A stretch of DNA of 64,000 bases from Zobellella maritima (GTDB taxonomy: Bacteria; Pseudomonadota; Gammaproteobacteria; Enterobacterales; Aeromonadaceae): positions 1,424,602 through 1,488,601 of the forward strand of contig NZ_QCZE01000001.1 in NCBI RefSeq assembly GCF_003075035.1. The letters run 5' to 3'. The notes below the pieces were generated by a model. The model saw only the letters and a program-made list of their open reading frames with translations. It was not told the origin of the DNA and did no database searches. A program made the position numbers and the translations under genes. Every line of letters begins with the position of its first letter. Position 1 is the stretch's first letter. Shown here piece by piece: positions 35,018 through 42,937 of the stretch.

Positions 35018-35644
35018 CTAGATCACCCTGACCATGGTCTGATGATCGAGCCGCACCTTCTTGAGCCGGGCATTGGCATCATCCGGGTGTCGCCGACCGA
35101 GGGCACAGGCCACCGAGGTGGTCAGACCCAGTTCGGTCAGCCCCAGCACCCTGTCGAACCCGTCGGCTTCGATGCCGGTCATGGGGCAGCTGTCTATCCC
35201 CATCAGCGCCGCGCTGGTAAGCAAGGTCCCCAGGGCCAGATAGGCCTGCTGATGTGCCCACGCCAGCCGCTGTGCCGGCGTCTTGACCGCCAAGGCTGTA
35301 TTCAGGTGATCGGACATCCGTTGCAAATCGGCCACCGGCACGTCGCGCACCCGAGCGAACTGCGCTACATACGATGCCACCGTCTGCTCGCCCACCTCGG
35401 TCTGGGCGGCAAGTACCACCAGATGCGAACATTGGGCAACTTTCTCCTGCCCCATCCCATAGGGCAACAACTGCCGGCGAACCTCGGCCGAAGCCACCAC
35501 GATCAGCCGATAGGGCTGCAGGCCATAGGCAGACGCGCTCATGCGGGTCGCCGTCAACAGCTCCTCCAGCTGCTGCTCGTCAATTCGTTCCTCCGCAAAG
35601 CGCCTGACCGCATAGCGCCAATCCAGGGCCGTTAATATGCTCAT
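35018..35644 (-). CDS. Nitroreductase family NAD(P)H-dependent oxidoreductase
   Basis: A 208-aa FMN-binding oxidoreductase with the nitroreductase start (DWRYAVRRFAEERIDEQQLEELL), FMN-contact segments (TATRMSASAYGLQPYRLIVV) and a C-terminal GIDSCPMTGIEADGFDRVLGL motif. It may reduce nitroaromatics, quinones or flavin. It follows the Crp/Fnr-type gene by 111 bases on the same strand and is coupled to a YdcZ-family and a GNAT gene, suggesting the regulator controls the set. Confidence 0.88.
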   Translation of the reverse strand: MSILTALDWRYAVRRFAEERIDEQQLEELLTATRMSASAYGLQPYRLIVVASAEVRRQLLPYGMGQEKVAQCSHLVVLAAQTEVGEQTVASYVAQFARVRDVPVADLQRMSDHLNTALAVKTPAQRLAWAHQQAYLALGTLLTSAALMGIDSCPMTGIEADGFDRVLGLTELGLTTSVACALGRRHPDDANARLKKVRLDHQTMVRVI

Positions 35645-35755
35645 CGCTGTCTCCTTATTCCTTGATCTTCATCGGCTCGTAATGGGAAACCGGCCCGGGT
35701 GATGGCCGGTTTCCCCGCTATATGAGAGTCAGGATAAGGTGCCGCGCGGGCGGCC

Positions 35756-36367
35756 TCATTTACATAGGTTGAGAGAACCGCACTTTTTTCGGATGCGGCT
35801 CAGCTGGGTGGGGGTAATGCCGAGGTGGGAGGCGATATGGTACTGGGGCAGCCGGTTGGCCAGGGACGGATATTCGCGCAGGAAACGCAGGTAGCGCTGG
35901 GTGGCGCCTTCCTGGACCAGCTCCACCTCGCGGGCATCCTTGGCCAACAGCCAGTTCTGCTCGAGGTAATGGATCTGGAACAGCTTGAGATCATCCCGCG
36001 CCAGCAGCAGCCGGCGGTATTTTTGAAAATGGATTTCGATGATGGCGGCGTCTTCCAGCGCCTCTATGGTGAACCGCGACGGCTCGTTTTTCAGCAGCGC
36101 CGTCATGGCGCCGGGGAAGCGGCCTTCGTCGAAGAAGTTCTTGTTGTATTCATTACCCTTGTCGTCGACGACATAGACCCGGAACAACCCCGCATGGACG
36201 AAGGCGAAGGAGTCGGGCAGCTCGCCCGCCCGGTAAAGCACCTCGTGCCGGGCCAGCTCCCGATACCGGCAGATGGCCCTAAAGGCCGCCCAGGTGTCGT
36301 CACCGAGGGGGTAATAGCCAGCCAGGGCCTGGCGCAGGGCAGCAAATGCCCGTGCTTTTCCTTCCAT
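35756..36367 (-). CDS. Crp/Fnr family transcriptional regulator
   Basis: A 203-aa regulator with an N-terminal cyclic-nucleotide-binding-like domain (about residues 20-130: ELARHEVLYRAGELPDSFAFVHAGLFRVYVVDDKG) and a C-terminal HTH (YHIASHLGITPTQLSRIRKKCG). The four-cysteine iron-sulfur motif of FNR is absent, and the typical cAMP pocket residues are not clear, so it is a generic Crp/Fnr member. Start MEGKARAF at 36367 (GAGGGG ahead) is chosen over an extended in-frame start. It is upstream of nitroreductase-YdcZ-GNAT. Confidence 0.83.
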   Translation of the reverse strand: MEGKARAFAALRQALAGYYPLGDDTWAAFRAICRYRELARHEVLYRAGELPDSFAFVHAGLFRVYVVDDKGNEYNKNFFDEGRFPGAMTALLKNEPSRFTIEALEDAAIIEIHFQKYRRLLLARDDLKLFQIHYLEQNWLLAKDAREVELVQEGATQRYLRFLREYPSLANRLPQYHIASHLGITPTQLSRIRKKCGSLNLCK

Positions 36368-36617
36368 CAACCGCCCCTCGTACCGTGAATACCTCCAGCC
36401 CGCGAATCGCGGACACATCGGCATCGATTATACACAAGGCGCCGGTCGGGGCTAATTCGGGGGTGTCGTCCCCTGATGACAACCTGGCCGCGGGCTTCAG
36501 CCGCGATGAAAATCGGGCTATGACCCTCTGGGCCTTGTCGCCGGTATCCATGTTAATCATCGCTTTCGGCGTAAATATACCGGCTAGCCCTCCATGATGG
36601 GGGCAACGGCAGTTGGG

Positions 36618-36908
36618 CTACTGCTCCCCCATGGAAAAGTCGACATCGTCCATGGCGTCGGCGATGACCTCGAGGAAAGCCCGTACCGCCGACAGCAGTC
36701 CCCTTCGTGATGGAAAACCGCGTGGAAGATCCCGCCGCGCGGTTTCCAGTCGGGCAATACACTGACCAGGCTCCCCTCCAGCAAGTCCCGTCCGCCAATC
36801 ATCAGCGGCATCTTCACCCCCCAACCCGCCCAGTGCCCGCCCTGCCGGGGCAAACCCGCCGTGGTCCACCACTTTAACGTAATAGTAGAGGTCGTTCAGA
36901 TCTTGCAT
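36618..36908 (-). pseudogene. LysR-family regulator, degraded remnant
   Basis: The minus strand starts with a convincing LysR N-terminus (MQDLNDLYYYVKVVDHGGFAPAGRALG) and then, without the rest of the HTH, jumps in a shifted frame to LysR C-terminal sequence (LLEGSLVSVLPDWKPRGGIFHAVF, read from about 36800) and back to the first frame (FPSRRGLLSAVRAFLEVIADAM). About 200 codons of middle are missing and at least two frameshifts are needed. It is therefore a pseudogene with internal deletion. The remnant closely resembles LysR regulators that sit next to pirin genes, and a pirin remnant faces it at 36987. Confidence 0.8.
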
Positions 36909-36986
36909 GGAGGGATCGTCCTATTTTTGAGACTCTGAGGATAGATTCCGGCGGCTACCCATACCAATCCCCCTCCCCTATCTTTA

Positions 36987-37220
36987 CTAAACCCGCCAGG
37001 ACGACTTGATGGCAGGGAATATGAAACCGGTGTCGCGCTCCTTTTCCGAAAAGGGTGGCCGCAGGAAACCAACAAGAACGCTCACCTATTGCTGCTCCGC
37101 GGTGAGCCCATTGACGAACCTGTGGTGGGACTGGAGCCCTTCGCCATAAACACGCAAGAGGAAAGACAGCAGACGATCACCGATTTCCAGAGCGGAAAGT
37201 TCGGTCGGCTGAGCCGTTAG
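36987..37220 (+). pseudogene. Pirin-family protein, C-terminal remnant
   Basis: In frame with the stop at 37218-37220, translation gives ...[29 protein letters not shown] then [36 protein letters not shown], the typical end of pirin proteins ([26 protein letters not shown]). The N-terminal cupin domain with its metal ligands is missing, there is no start with a ribosome site, and the upstream sequence is not coding. It is a decayed pirin gene, paired divergently with the decayed LysR gene. Confidence 0.75.
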
Positions 37221-37299
37221 CCTTCAGCATCAGACGCGACGGCAATTCCAGGCTAATCGAGCGGGTCACAACCAACCAAGAGACACAAGGAGATAGATC

Positions 37300-37920
37300 A
37301 TGGCTTTTCAATATAAGCGATTGGATAAAGATAACGTCGCCCTGCTGATGGTCGACCATCAAGCAGGTTTGCTTTCATTGGTCCGGGACTTCTCGCCAGA
37401 CGATTTCAAAAACAACGTGCTGGCGTTGGCAGACATCGCCAAGTTTTTCAACATTCCAACCATACTGACCACCAGCTTCGAAGATGGTCCGAATGGACCC
37501 ATGGTCCCCGAGATCAAGGCCGCCTTCCCGAACGCGCCTTACTTCGCTCGTCCTGGCCAGATCAACGCCTGGGACAACGAAGATTTTGTGAAGGCCGTTA
37601 AGGAAACCGGCAAGAAGCAGTTGCTTATCGCCGGCGTTGTTACCGAAGTTTGCGTGGCTTTCCCGGCGCTATCCGCACTGGAAGAAGGTTTTGAGGTGTT
37701 CGTGGTGACCGACGCTTCCGGAACCTTCAACCCCGTCACCCGGGACGGTGCCTGGAGCCGGATGCAGGCTGCCGGTGCTCAGCTCGTCAACTGGTTTGCC
37801 GTTGCGGGTGAGCTGCACCGCGACTGGCGAAACGATATCGAGGGCTTCGGCGGTATTCTCGCCAGCCACCTGCCCCACTATTCGAACCTGATGCAGAGCT
37901 ACGCCTCGCAGCAAAAATAA
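37300..37920 (+). CDS. Isochorismatase/YcaC-family hydrolase
   Basis: A 206-aa cysteine hydrolase-like protein. Catalytic triad positions are visible: Asp in LLMVDHQAGL (about residue 20), Lys in ETGKKQLLIAGV, and Cys in VVTEVCVAFPAL (about residue 118). It is close to YcaC, an octameric enzyme of unclear substrate. A ribosome site AAGGAG lies 8 bases ahead. In many genomes YcaC-type genes neighbour LysR and pirin genes, so this is probably the survivor of a former lysR-pirin-ycaC locus. A terminator follows. Confidence 0.88.
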   Translation: MAFQYKRLDKDNVALLMVDHQAGLLSLVRDFSPDDFKNNVLALADIAKFFNIPTILTTSFEDGPNGPMVPEIKAAFPNAPYFARPGQINAWDNEDFVKAVKETGKKQLLIAGVVTEVCVAFPALSALEEGFEVFVVTDASGTFNPVTRDGAWSRMQAAGAQLVNWFAVAGELHRDWRNDIEGFGGILASHLPHYSNLMQSYASQQK

Positions 37921-37928
37921 CAAGAGAC

Positions 37929-37961
37929 GGCCCCCCACAAGCTACCTTGTGGAGGGGCTGT
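37929..37961 (+). terminator. Terminator after the YcaC-type gene
   Basis: Stem GCCCCCCACAAG / CTTGTGGAGGGGC with a CTAC loop, followed by a short TTCCC. One mismatch and a weak T-tail make it moderately convincing. Confidence 0.6.
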
Positions 37962-38042
37962 TCCCGTACGGACGCTCCCTGTGCTCATCCCTCAATATAT
38001 GTCGACGCATTGTCCCTTCGCCCTAACCCCAGGATGTAGGTC

Positions 38043-38160
38043 ACCGATAAAACACCGCTAGCTGTCGCGGCAGCAGTCGGCATGCGATAAGCAGAGCCGC
38101 AGACGACGGCGAGTCTGCGTTTTGGCCCGAGTCTGGGGCACTATCAGGAACGGCGATTGA
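38043..38160. repeat. Inverted-repeat element, copy C (degenerate)
   Basis: Shares core pieces with copies A and D: ACCGCTA near the left, CATGCGATAAGCAGA, GGCGAGTCTGCGTT and AGGAACGG-type right end. The outer ends are different and the pairing is poorer (118 bp, shortened centre). It lies in the 350-bp gap between the YcaC-type gene and the host-attachment-type gene. It is probably a decayed or alternative member of the family. Confidence 0.5.
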
Positions 38161-38233
38161 CTCAGGATGGCAGGGTGCCAGATTCATCGAGCACGCCGCC
38201 TCGCTGTTCGCGGGCCGTCCGTGCCCTGGCACC

Positions 38234-38258
38234 AGCCGGAGCCCCGCGGGCTCCGGCT
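38234..38258. terminator. GC-rich hairpin downstream of the host-attachment-type gene
   Basis: A perfect 11-bp stem AGCCGGAGCCC / GGGCTCCGGCT with a CGC loop, 13 bases beyond the stop of the minus-strand gene at 38271. It has no T-run on either strand, so it may be a Rho-dependent or mRNA-protecting hairpin. Confidence 0.45.
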
Positions 38259-38270
38259 TAAGGCAGGGGA

Positions 38271-38678
38271 TCAGTGTTTGGGGGCGGAGTTGGCAAAGGC
38301 GGCGATCACCTCGCTGCGCGATGAACCGTTCAGGTTTTTATCGAGATCCTTGTACAGCGCCTTACGCAGCCGATCATCCATGGCCTCGCGCAGCAAACCG
38401 AGAAACTGGGGCGGCGCCGCCAGGTAGAAACCGCGTATTTCGTTGGTGTCCAGTGCATGACGGACCCGGCCGATAATATCGCGCGCAAAGCGCTGATTCT
38501 CGGTATGACAGGGGTCGCTTTTCTCCGGAATTGTCTGTACATCGCTGACAAGCTCACTCGCCTTGAGACGCGCCTCAGGATGGACCAGGTCCATGACCTC
38601 CTCGCATACGTCTTCAACCCAGTCTTGGCGGTAGACAACGGCTTTGGCGGCATCGGCAACTACGATCCAGTCTGGCAT
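38271..38678 (-). CDS. Host attachment family protein (archaeo-eukaryotic release factor-like)
   Basis: A 135-aa protein starting MPDWIVVADAAKAVVY and containing NQRFARDIIGRVRHALDTNEIRGFYLAAPPQFLGLLREAMDDRLRKAL, the pattern of proteins annotated as required for attachment to host cells (PF10116), now classed among bacterial archaeo-eukaryotic release factor families. There is no signal peptide, so the adhesion name is probably historical. The start at 38678 follows an AGAGGTGC site. It is a single gene. Confidence 0.78.
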   Translation of the reverse strand: MPDWIVVADAAKAVVYRQDWVEDVCEEVMDLVHPEARLKASELVSDVQTIPEKSDPCHTENQRFARDIIGRVRHALDTNEIRGFYLAAPPQFLGLLREAMDDRLRKALYKDLDKNLNGSSRSEVIAAFANSAPKH

Positions 38679-38745
38679 ACAGCACCTCTTTCTGGTTATC
38701 GGAACAAATCGGGATCTGTTGAGCTTACTAAGTATCGTCGATTCT

Positions 38746-39651
38746 TCACAAACTGCACGGCAGCCTTGAGGCTGGCCCTTTAGTCGCCGCGGGTGTTTGC
38801 AACGCGGCAAAGCCTTGCCGGATATACCTGGCCAGCTCCCGGGCAATCAGCGAGCCTCCCGAATCAGGCATTCGCAGGTTGATATAATAGGGGGGCAACG
38901 CAGGCAGTCCGACTTCGGGAGGAATCGTTATCAGGTTCTCGGGTACCAGGGTCGACAGGTAGGGCGACACCGCCAAATCTGCCTCTATGGTGGCCAGGAT
39001 AGACTCCAGATTACCCACATCACAGGTCGTCAGCCAGTCGATCTCAGCCTTGCTCAAGGCATCGAGGGTCGCGGCCCTGAACGCACAGGCTTCAGAACCC
39101 AATGACACCGGCAGGGGGGTCTTGTGGCAGGCTTCGCCATTCTGTGCCCCCATCCAGACCAACTGGTCCCTGAGCAGCAGCGCATCTCCCGTACCCGCCC
39201 GGCCCTCGGTGGTCAGGGTCAGATCAATCTCGCCATTTTTCAACGCGGCCAACAAGGTTTCGGTCATGTCGCTGACCAGGGTGAGTCGAATTTTGGGGTG
39301 CTCCCGGCTGAAGCGACGCATGATGGGAGGCATCATCGGCCGAATGATATCAGCGGGAACACCCAGCCTGATCTCGCCGGTAAAGGCCGGTTTTCTCATC
39401 ATCTGCCAGGTTTCATCGTTCAGGGAAATCAAACGATGAGCCCGTGCCAGCAAGCGCTCTCCTTCCGGTGTCAAACGGATCACCTTGTTGCTGCGCTCAA
39501 ACAGTTGAGCCTCGAATAGGGCTTCCAGCCGCCGGATTTTCTGACTGACCGCCCCCTGGGTCAGGTTGAGGGCGTGGGCGGCCGAGGTCATACCGCCGGA
39601 CTCGGCGACCGCCAAAAAGGTACGAACAAGGCTGATATCGATATCTCGCAT
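38746..39651 (-). CDS. LysR-family transcriptional regulator
   Basis: A 301-aa LysR protein. The N-terminal HTH (VRTFLAVAESGGMTSAAHALNLTQGAVSQKIRRLEALFEAQLFER) and an effector-binding domain (GEIRLGVPADIIRPMMPPIMRRF, LVSDMTETLLAALKNGEIDLTL) are intact. A GTG just ahead of the ATG at 39651 is an alternative start. It is divergent from the EamA transporter at 39767, the usual arrangement for a LysR regulator and the gene it controls; the 115-base gap would hold the operator. Confidence 0.9.
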   Translation of the reverse strand: MRDIDISLVRTFLAVAESGGMTSAAHALNLTQGAVSQKIRRLEALFEAQLFERSNKVIRLTPEGERLLARAHRLISLNDETWQMMRKPAFTGEIRLGVPADIIRPMMPPIMRRFSREHPKIRLTLVSDMTETLLAALKNGEIDLTLTTEGRAGTGDALLLRDQLVWMGAQNGEACHKTPLPVSLGSEACAFRAATLDALSKAEIDWLTTCDVGNLESILATIEADLAVSPYLSTLVPENLITIPPEVGLPALPPYYINLRMPDSGGSLIARELARYIRQGFAALQTPAATKGPASRLPCSL

Positions 39652-39766
39652 CACGATCTTCCATTAGGACTTGTAATTGACGGCATAACAATTATTCGTT
39701 TTGATAATACATACGGGCGACGTATAACAGCAACAGCTGATATCAACACCACAAGGATGCCCGCCG

Positions 39767-40690
39767 ATGCACACGGCCACACTTTACCTGTCTACGGTAT
39801 TTATCTGGGGTTCGACCTTTTTCGCGATCAAATTTCAGCTGGGAGATGTACCGAGCGAGGTCTCGGTCGCCTACCGGTTTGCGCTGGCCGCGTTCATCCT
39901 GATGCTGTGGTGCCGGCTGAGGAAACTGCCGCTGCGATTCGGGTTAAAACAGCACCTGTGGATGCTGATCCAGGGGTTGACGCTGTTTGGCTTCAACTAC
40001 ATCCTGGTCTACTGGGCGGCCGCAGACCTCACCAGCGGCCTGATCGCCGTGATATTTTCCACCATTGTGCTGATGAATATTGCCAACGGCGCGCTTTTTT
40101 TTGGCAAACGCCCCACAACATCAGTACTGGCGGGGGCTCTGGTCGGGCTGGTTGGCATCTGTCTGGTGTTCCTGCCCGAACTGGCCCATCTGGATGTGGA
40201 TAATGGTGCCCTGCAGGGAATGCTGCTGAGCTTGCTGGGTACCTTTATCGCCTCATTGGGCAATATGGTCTCGACCCGCAATCAAATGGCCAGCCTGCCC
40301 GTGGTGCAGACCAACGCCTATGGCATGGCATACGGCGCCGTTGCACTCGGCGGGCTCGCCCTGGCTCAGGGGGCCAACTTTACCTATGAGGCAAGCTGGA
40401 GCTATACCGGCTCCCTGATCTACCTGGCGCTGTTCGGATCGGTATTTGCCTTCGGCAGCTTCCTGACCCTGCTGGGTCGTATCGGTGCCGAGAAGGCCGC
40501 CTACACCATGGTGCTGTTTCCCATTGTCGCGCTGGGTATTTCCACCCTGTTCGAGGGCTATCAGTGGTCAGCCGAATCCCTCCTCGGTGTCGCCCTGGTG
40601 TTTTCCGGCAACCTGCTGATGCTGATGTCCCGCAAGCAACTGGCCCGGTTGCGTCAATGGCGCCACCCAGTCAGATCCAATGCAGCCTGA
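39767..40690 (+). CDS. EamA/DMT-superfamily transporter
   Basis: A 307-aa membrane protein with ten hydrophobic helices in two EamA repeats (first YLSTVFIWGSTFFAIKFQLG..., second LLSLLGTFIASLGNMVSTRNQ...). It probably exports amino acids or other metabolites, but the substrate cannot be told from sequence. It is divergent from LysR (38746-39651), which likely controls it. The C-terminus is short and basic. Confidence 0.88.
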   Translation: MHTATLYLSTVFIWGSTFFAIKFQLGDVPSEVSVAYRFALAAFILMLWCRLRKLPLRFGLKQHLWMLIQGLTLFGFNYILVYWAAADLTSGLIAVIFSTIVLMNIANGALFFGKRPTTSVLAGALVGLVGICLVFLPELAHLDVDNGALQGMLLSLLGTFIASLGNMVSTRNQMASLPVVQTNAYGMAYGAVALGGLALAQGANFTYEASWSYTGSLIYLALFGSVFAFGSFLTLLGRIGAEKAAYTMVLFPIVALGISTLFEGYQWSAESLLGVALVFSGNLLMLMSRKQLARLRQWRHPVRSNAA

Positions 40691-40823
40691 TATCGATCCC
40701 AATAGGACAAAGAGATCTGCTGCAGCGACCATCACATTGAATGGCGCTGGAACGAGAATAGCAGACGGTGTTACCAGCTTGGTCATCCCCTTATTGATGG
40801 GCCTGTCGACAAGGGCATCTGTT

Positions 40824-42185
40824 TTAACTACGCGGCGCCAGCTCTGCCATAGGCACACCGAATGTCAGCTTGATAAACTCGGTGCTGTCGGGCACCCCCG
40901 CCAGGCGGCCATCCTCGGAGGGGAAGTTGGTATCGATGGCGACGCCCAGGGTGTGGTCATCGATGACCACGACGCACTCGATGGAGTCGAACGGCATGTT
41001 GAATCTCTTCTCTGCCAAACCGGGCAAGGGTCCACCGATATCCTCGGGGTCATGGATGTCCAGCAGATCGACCAGCAGGCGCTTCTTCAGGATGCCGTCT
41101 TGGTCGGTCTCGTTGAGATCGACAAGATACAGCCGCTTGACCTCGGCCTGGCTGCCGAACTTGCTGTCACGCTCGATCAGCACATAGGTATCCTTGCCGA
41201 CATTGGTCATGTCACCAATCACGATGTCGTTGCCCGTGGCCGGGCCATCCTTGCGGTACTTGAAGTTGACGCCCGTATAGGCAGAAGCTTTGGGGTCGAA
41301 CTGGAAAATCTCGAGCACCCGCTCGTCTCCCGGCACCGGCCTGAGCGCGTCCACCACCGGGGCGGCTTCCGGAACGGCATAGAGGAATTCCTTATGCTCG
41401 TCAAAGGCCAGGCTTTCAAAGCCGCGGCTGGCGCCCTGGGTGGCGGTGGCCGGCAGGGCAATGGCCTGGGGGTGATTCGGGCTCACCAGCAGCGGGTGGG
41501 GTACCGGCTCTTCCAGCAGGGTGCCATCGGGGCCGAAGTGCAGCAGGAAAGGGCCAAACTCCTCGCCCACCCAGTAGCTGCCATCATCCGCACGGGCAAT
41601 GGACTCCACATCAAAGTCGTAACCGGTCAACAAGCGCTTTTCCCTAATCTCCGCGGCGACCGGAATGCCCGAATTCTTACCCATGCCCTCACCGTGACGG
41701 TAATTTTCCAGATCGGCCGTGATCAACAGATCCACTCCCTGACCATTGCCCAGGATGTTGTTGCGATCATTAAAGGGGGTAAAGCCTTCGTTCTTGATAA
41801 GCCCCGGTGTGGTTGTGCCGTCACCCCGCTCCCTGAACTCCGGCCTGACCTGATAGAAGCCAATCACGAAATCGCCCGAGTTGCCCTTGGCGCCGTAGCC
41901 GTTGTCCGGCAGGGCGGTGAAGGTGCCGTCATGGTTATTGAGCAGGCCCGACCATCCGGGCACGGGTTGGCTATTGATAAAGGGAGGAGTCACGCCAAAC
42001 TTGCCGCTGATAAACTGGCCGGATGTGGGGCCCGCTTCTCGCGCGGACTGATCCAGCACCGCCCAGCCCGCCAGGCTGTGCGTAGCCGCCTCTGTGGCAA
42101 CAACGGTGCCGCTCCAGCCGGTGAGGGCGAAAAATACCCCATGGGCAACCAGACGTTTTACTTTTGCTATGTTCATCGAAACCAT
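40824..42185 (-). CDS. Exported esterase-like phytase-family protein
   Basis: A 453-aa exported protein of the phytase-like (esterase-like activity of phytase) family. A hydrophobic signal (VKRLVAHGVFFALTGWSGTVVA) is followed by a propeller-like body with the family pieces SGLLNNHDGTFTALPDNGYGAKGNSGDF, FDVESIARADDGSYWVGEEFGPFLLHF and GFESLAFDEHKEFLYA. It may hydrolyse phosphate esters in the periplasm. The start can be the ATG at 42185 or the ATG at 42176. It is a single gene, with repeat copy D upstream. Confidence 0.85.
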   Translation of the reverse strand: MVSMNIAKVKRLVAHGVFFALTGWSGTVVATEAATHSLAGWAVLDQSAREAGPTSGQFISGKFGVTPPFINSQPVPGWSGLLNNHDGTFTALPDNGYGAKGNSGDFVIGFYQVRPEFRERGDGTTTPGLIKNEGFTPFNDRNNILGNGQGVDLLITADLENYRHGEGMGKNSGIPVAAEIREKRLLTGYDFDVESIARADDGSYWVGEEFGPFLLHFGPDGTLLEEPVPHPLLVSPNHPQAIALPATATQGASRGFESLAFDEHKEFLYAVPEAAPVVDALRPVPGDERVLEIFQFDPKASAYTGVNFKYRKDGPATGNDIVIGDMTNVGKDTYVLIERDSKFGSQAEVKRLYLVDLNETDQDGILKKRLLVDLLDIHDPEDIGGPLPGLAEKRFNMPFDSIECVVVIDDHTLGVAIDTNFPSEDGRLAGVPDSTEFIKLTFGVPMAELAPRS

Positions 42186-42366
42186 GACCCTTTAACAGTG
42201 AGCAATTGGGTGGCCCTGGCGCGGGCCGACATAACGGCTGTTCTAACCCCATCAATCAGGCCAGCCCGTTGCAGGGCAAGCTAGCGCAACACTGTTACTG
42301 CTCCGTGTCTCATTGATGACAGTTTTTTACCGGCCTTATGGCCGGTGGCGTGCCGGGCCCGGTCAC

Positions 42367-42528
42367 TAAATAACTGATGCAAATACCGCTACATCTCGAG
42401 ACAGAAGTCAGGATTCGATAAGCAGACCCTCCGCGCCAGGGATGGCGCGGCGGAGCCCCCAGGGACGGGTTTATGGCGAGTCTGCGTTCGAGCCTGATTT
42501 CTGTAGCACAATTAGGAACAGTTATTTA
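42367..42528. repeat. MITE-like inverted-repeat element, copy D
   Basis: A 162-bp element with the same perfect 10-bp ends as copy A, TAAATAACTG (42367-42376) and CAGTTATTTA (42519-42528), and long matching internal arms (tcaggattcgataagcagac... / ...gtctgcgttcgagcctga). It lacks the ~50-bp centre extension of copy A. It stands at the border between GC-rich sequence and the AT-rich island. Confidence 0.75.
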
Positions 42529-42937
42529 GCTTGCTCGGACATACAAGGGCGCTGTTCTCCAAAACACCGACAACATCATCCTTTGGCATTTTGCATCCCT
42601 CTTTTTCACTTTTGCCATTGCCCTCCCCCGTACCAACAGCCAAAATAGACACATTTGAAAACCATGGTAACAGGCAATGGCAGCCAAAACGCCCGGGCGG
42701 TAGCTTGGCCAAATGGCATAACAGAGCCGAGCAATTGGCTATCCAGAAGGCTATGGATATTCAGGTTATTTAATACCCAACTGACAGCAGGCGAGAAATC
42801 TCCGCTCTTTTAAAACGCGATTAAAATCATGTACTTAGAGTGCTTAGATTACATATAATTAAGAGTGTAAATGTGCATTCGTATTATTAAACGTGTTGGA
42901 AAGTCAAAAAAATTTCGTAAACAGGTTAGAGATCTCA
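42529..42937. other. Intergenic stretch, becoming AT-rich, upstream of the AT-rich gene
   Basis: About 400 bases between repeat copy D and the gene at 42938. The first 250 bases are of mixed composition; the last 120 are strongly AT-rich, with TATAATTAAGAG-like promoter sequence. No convincing gene is seen. A short 80-codon reading frame (42531-42773) has no ribosome site or recognisable features. Confidence 0.5.

Noticed and set aside
40680-42284. 534-codon open frame opposite the phytase-like gene
   Set aside because: Antisense shadow of a gene with signal peptide and family motifs.
42326-42346. Terminator-like hairpin ACCGGCC-TTAT-GGCCGGT near 42.33 kb
   Set aside because: The T-run precedes the stem on the plus strand and becomes an A-run on the minus strand, so it cannot terminate in either direction.
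42531-42773. 80-codon frame before the AT-rich gene
   Set aside because: No ribosome site, no domain and atypical codon use.
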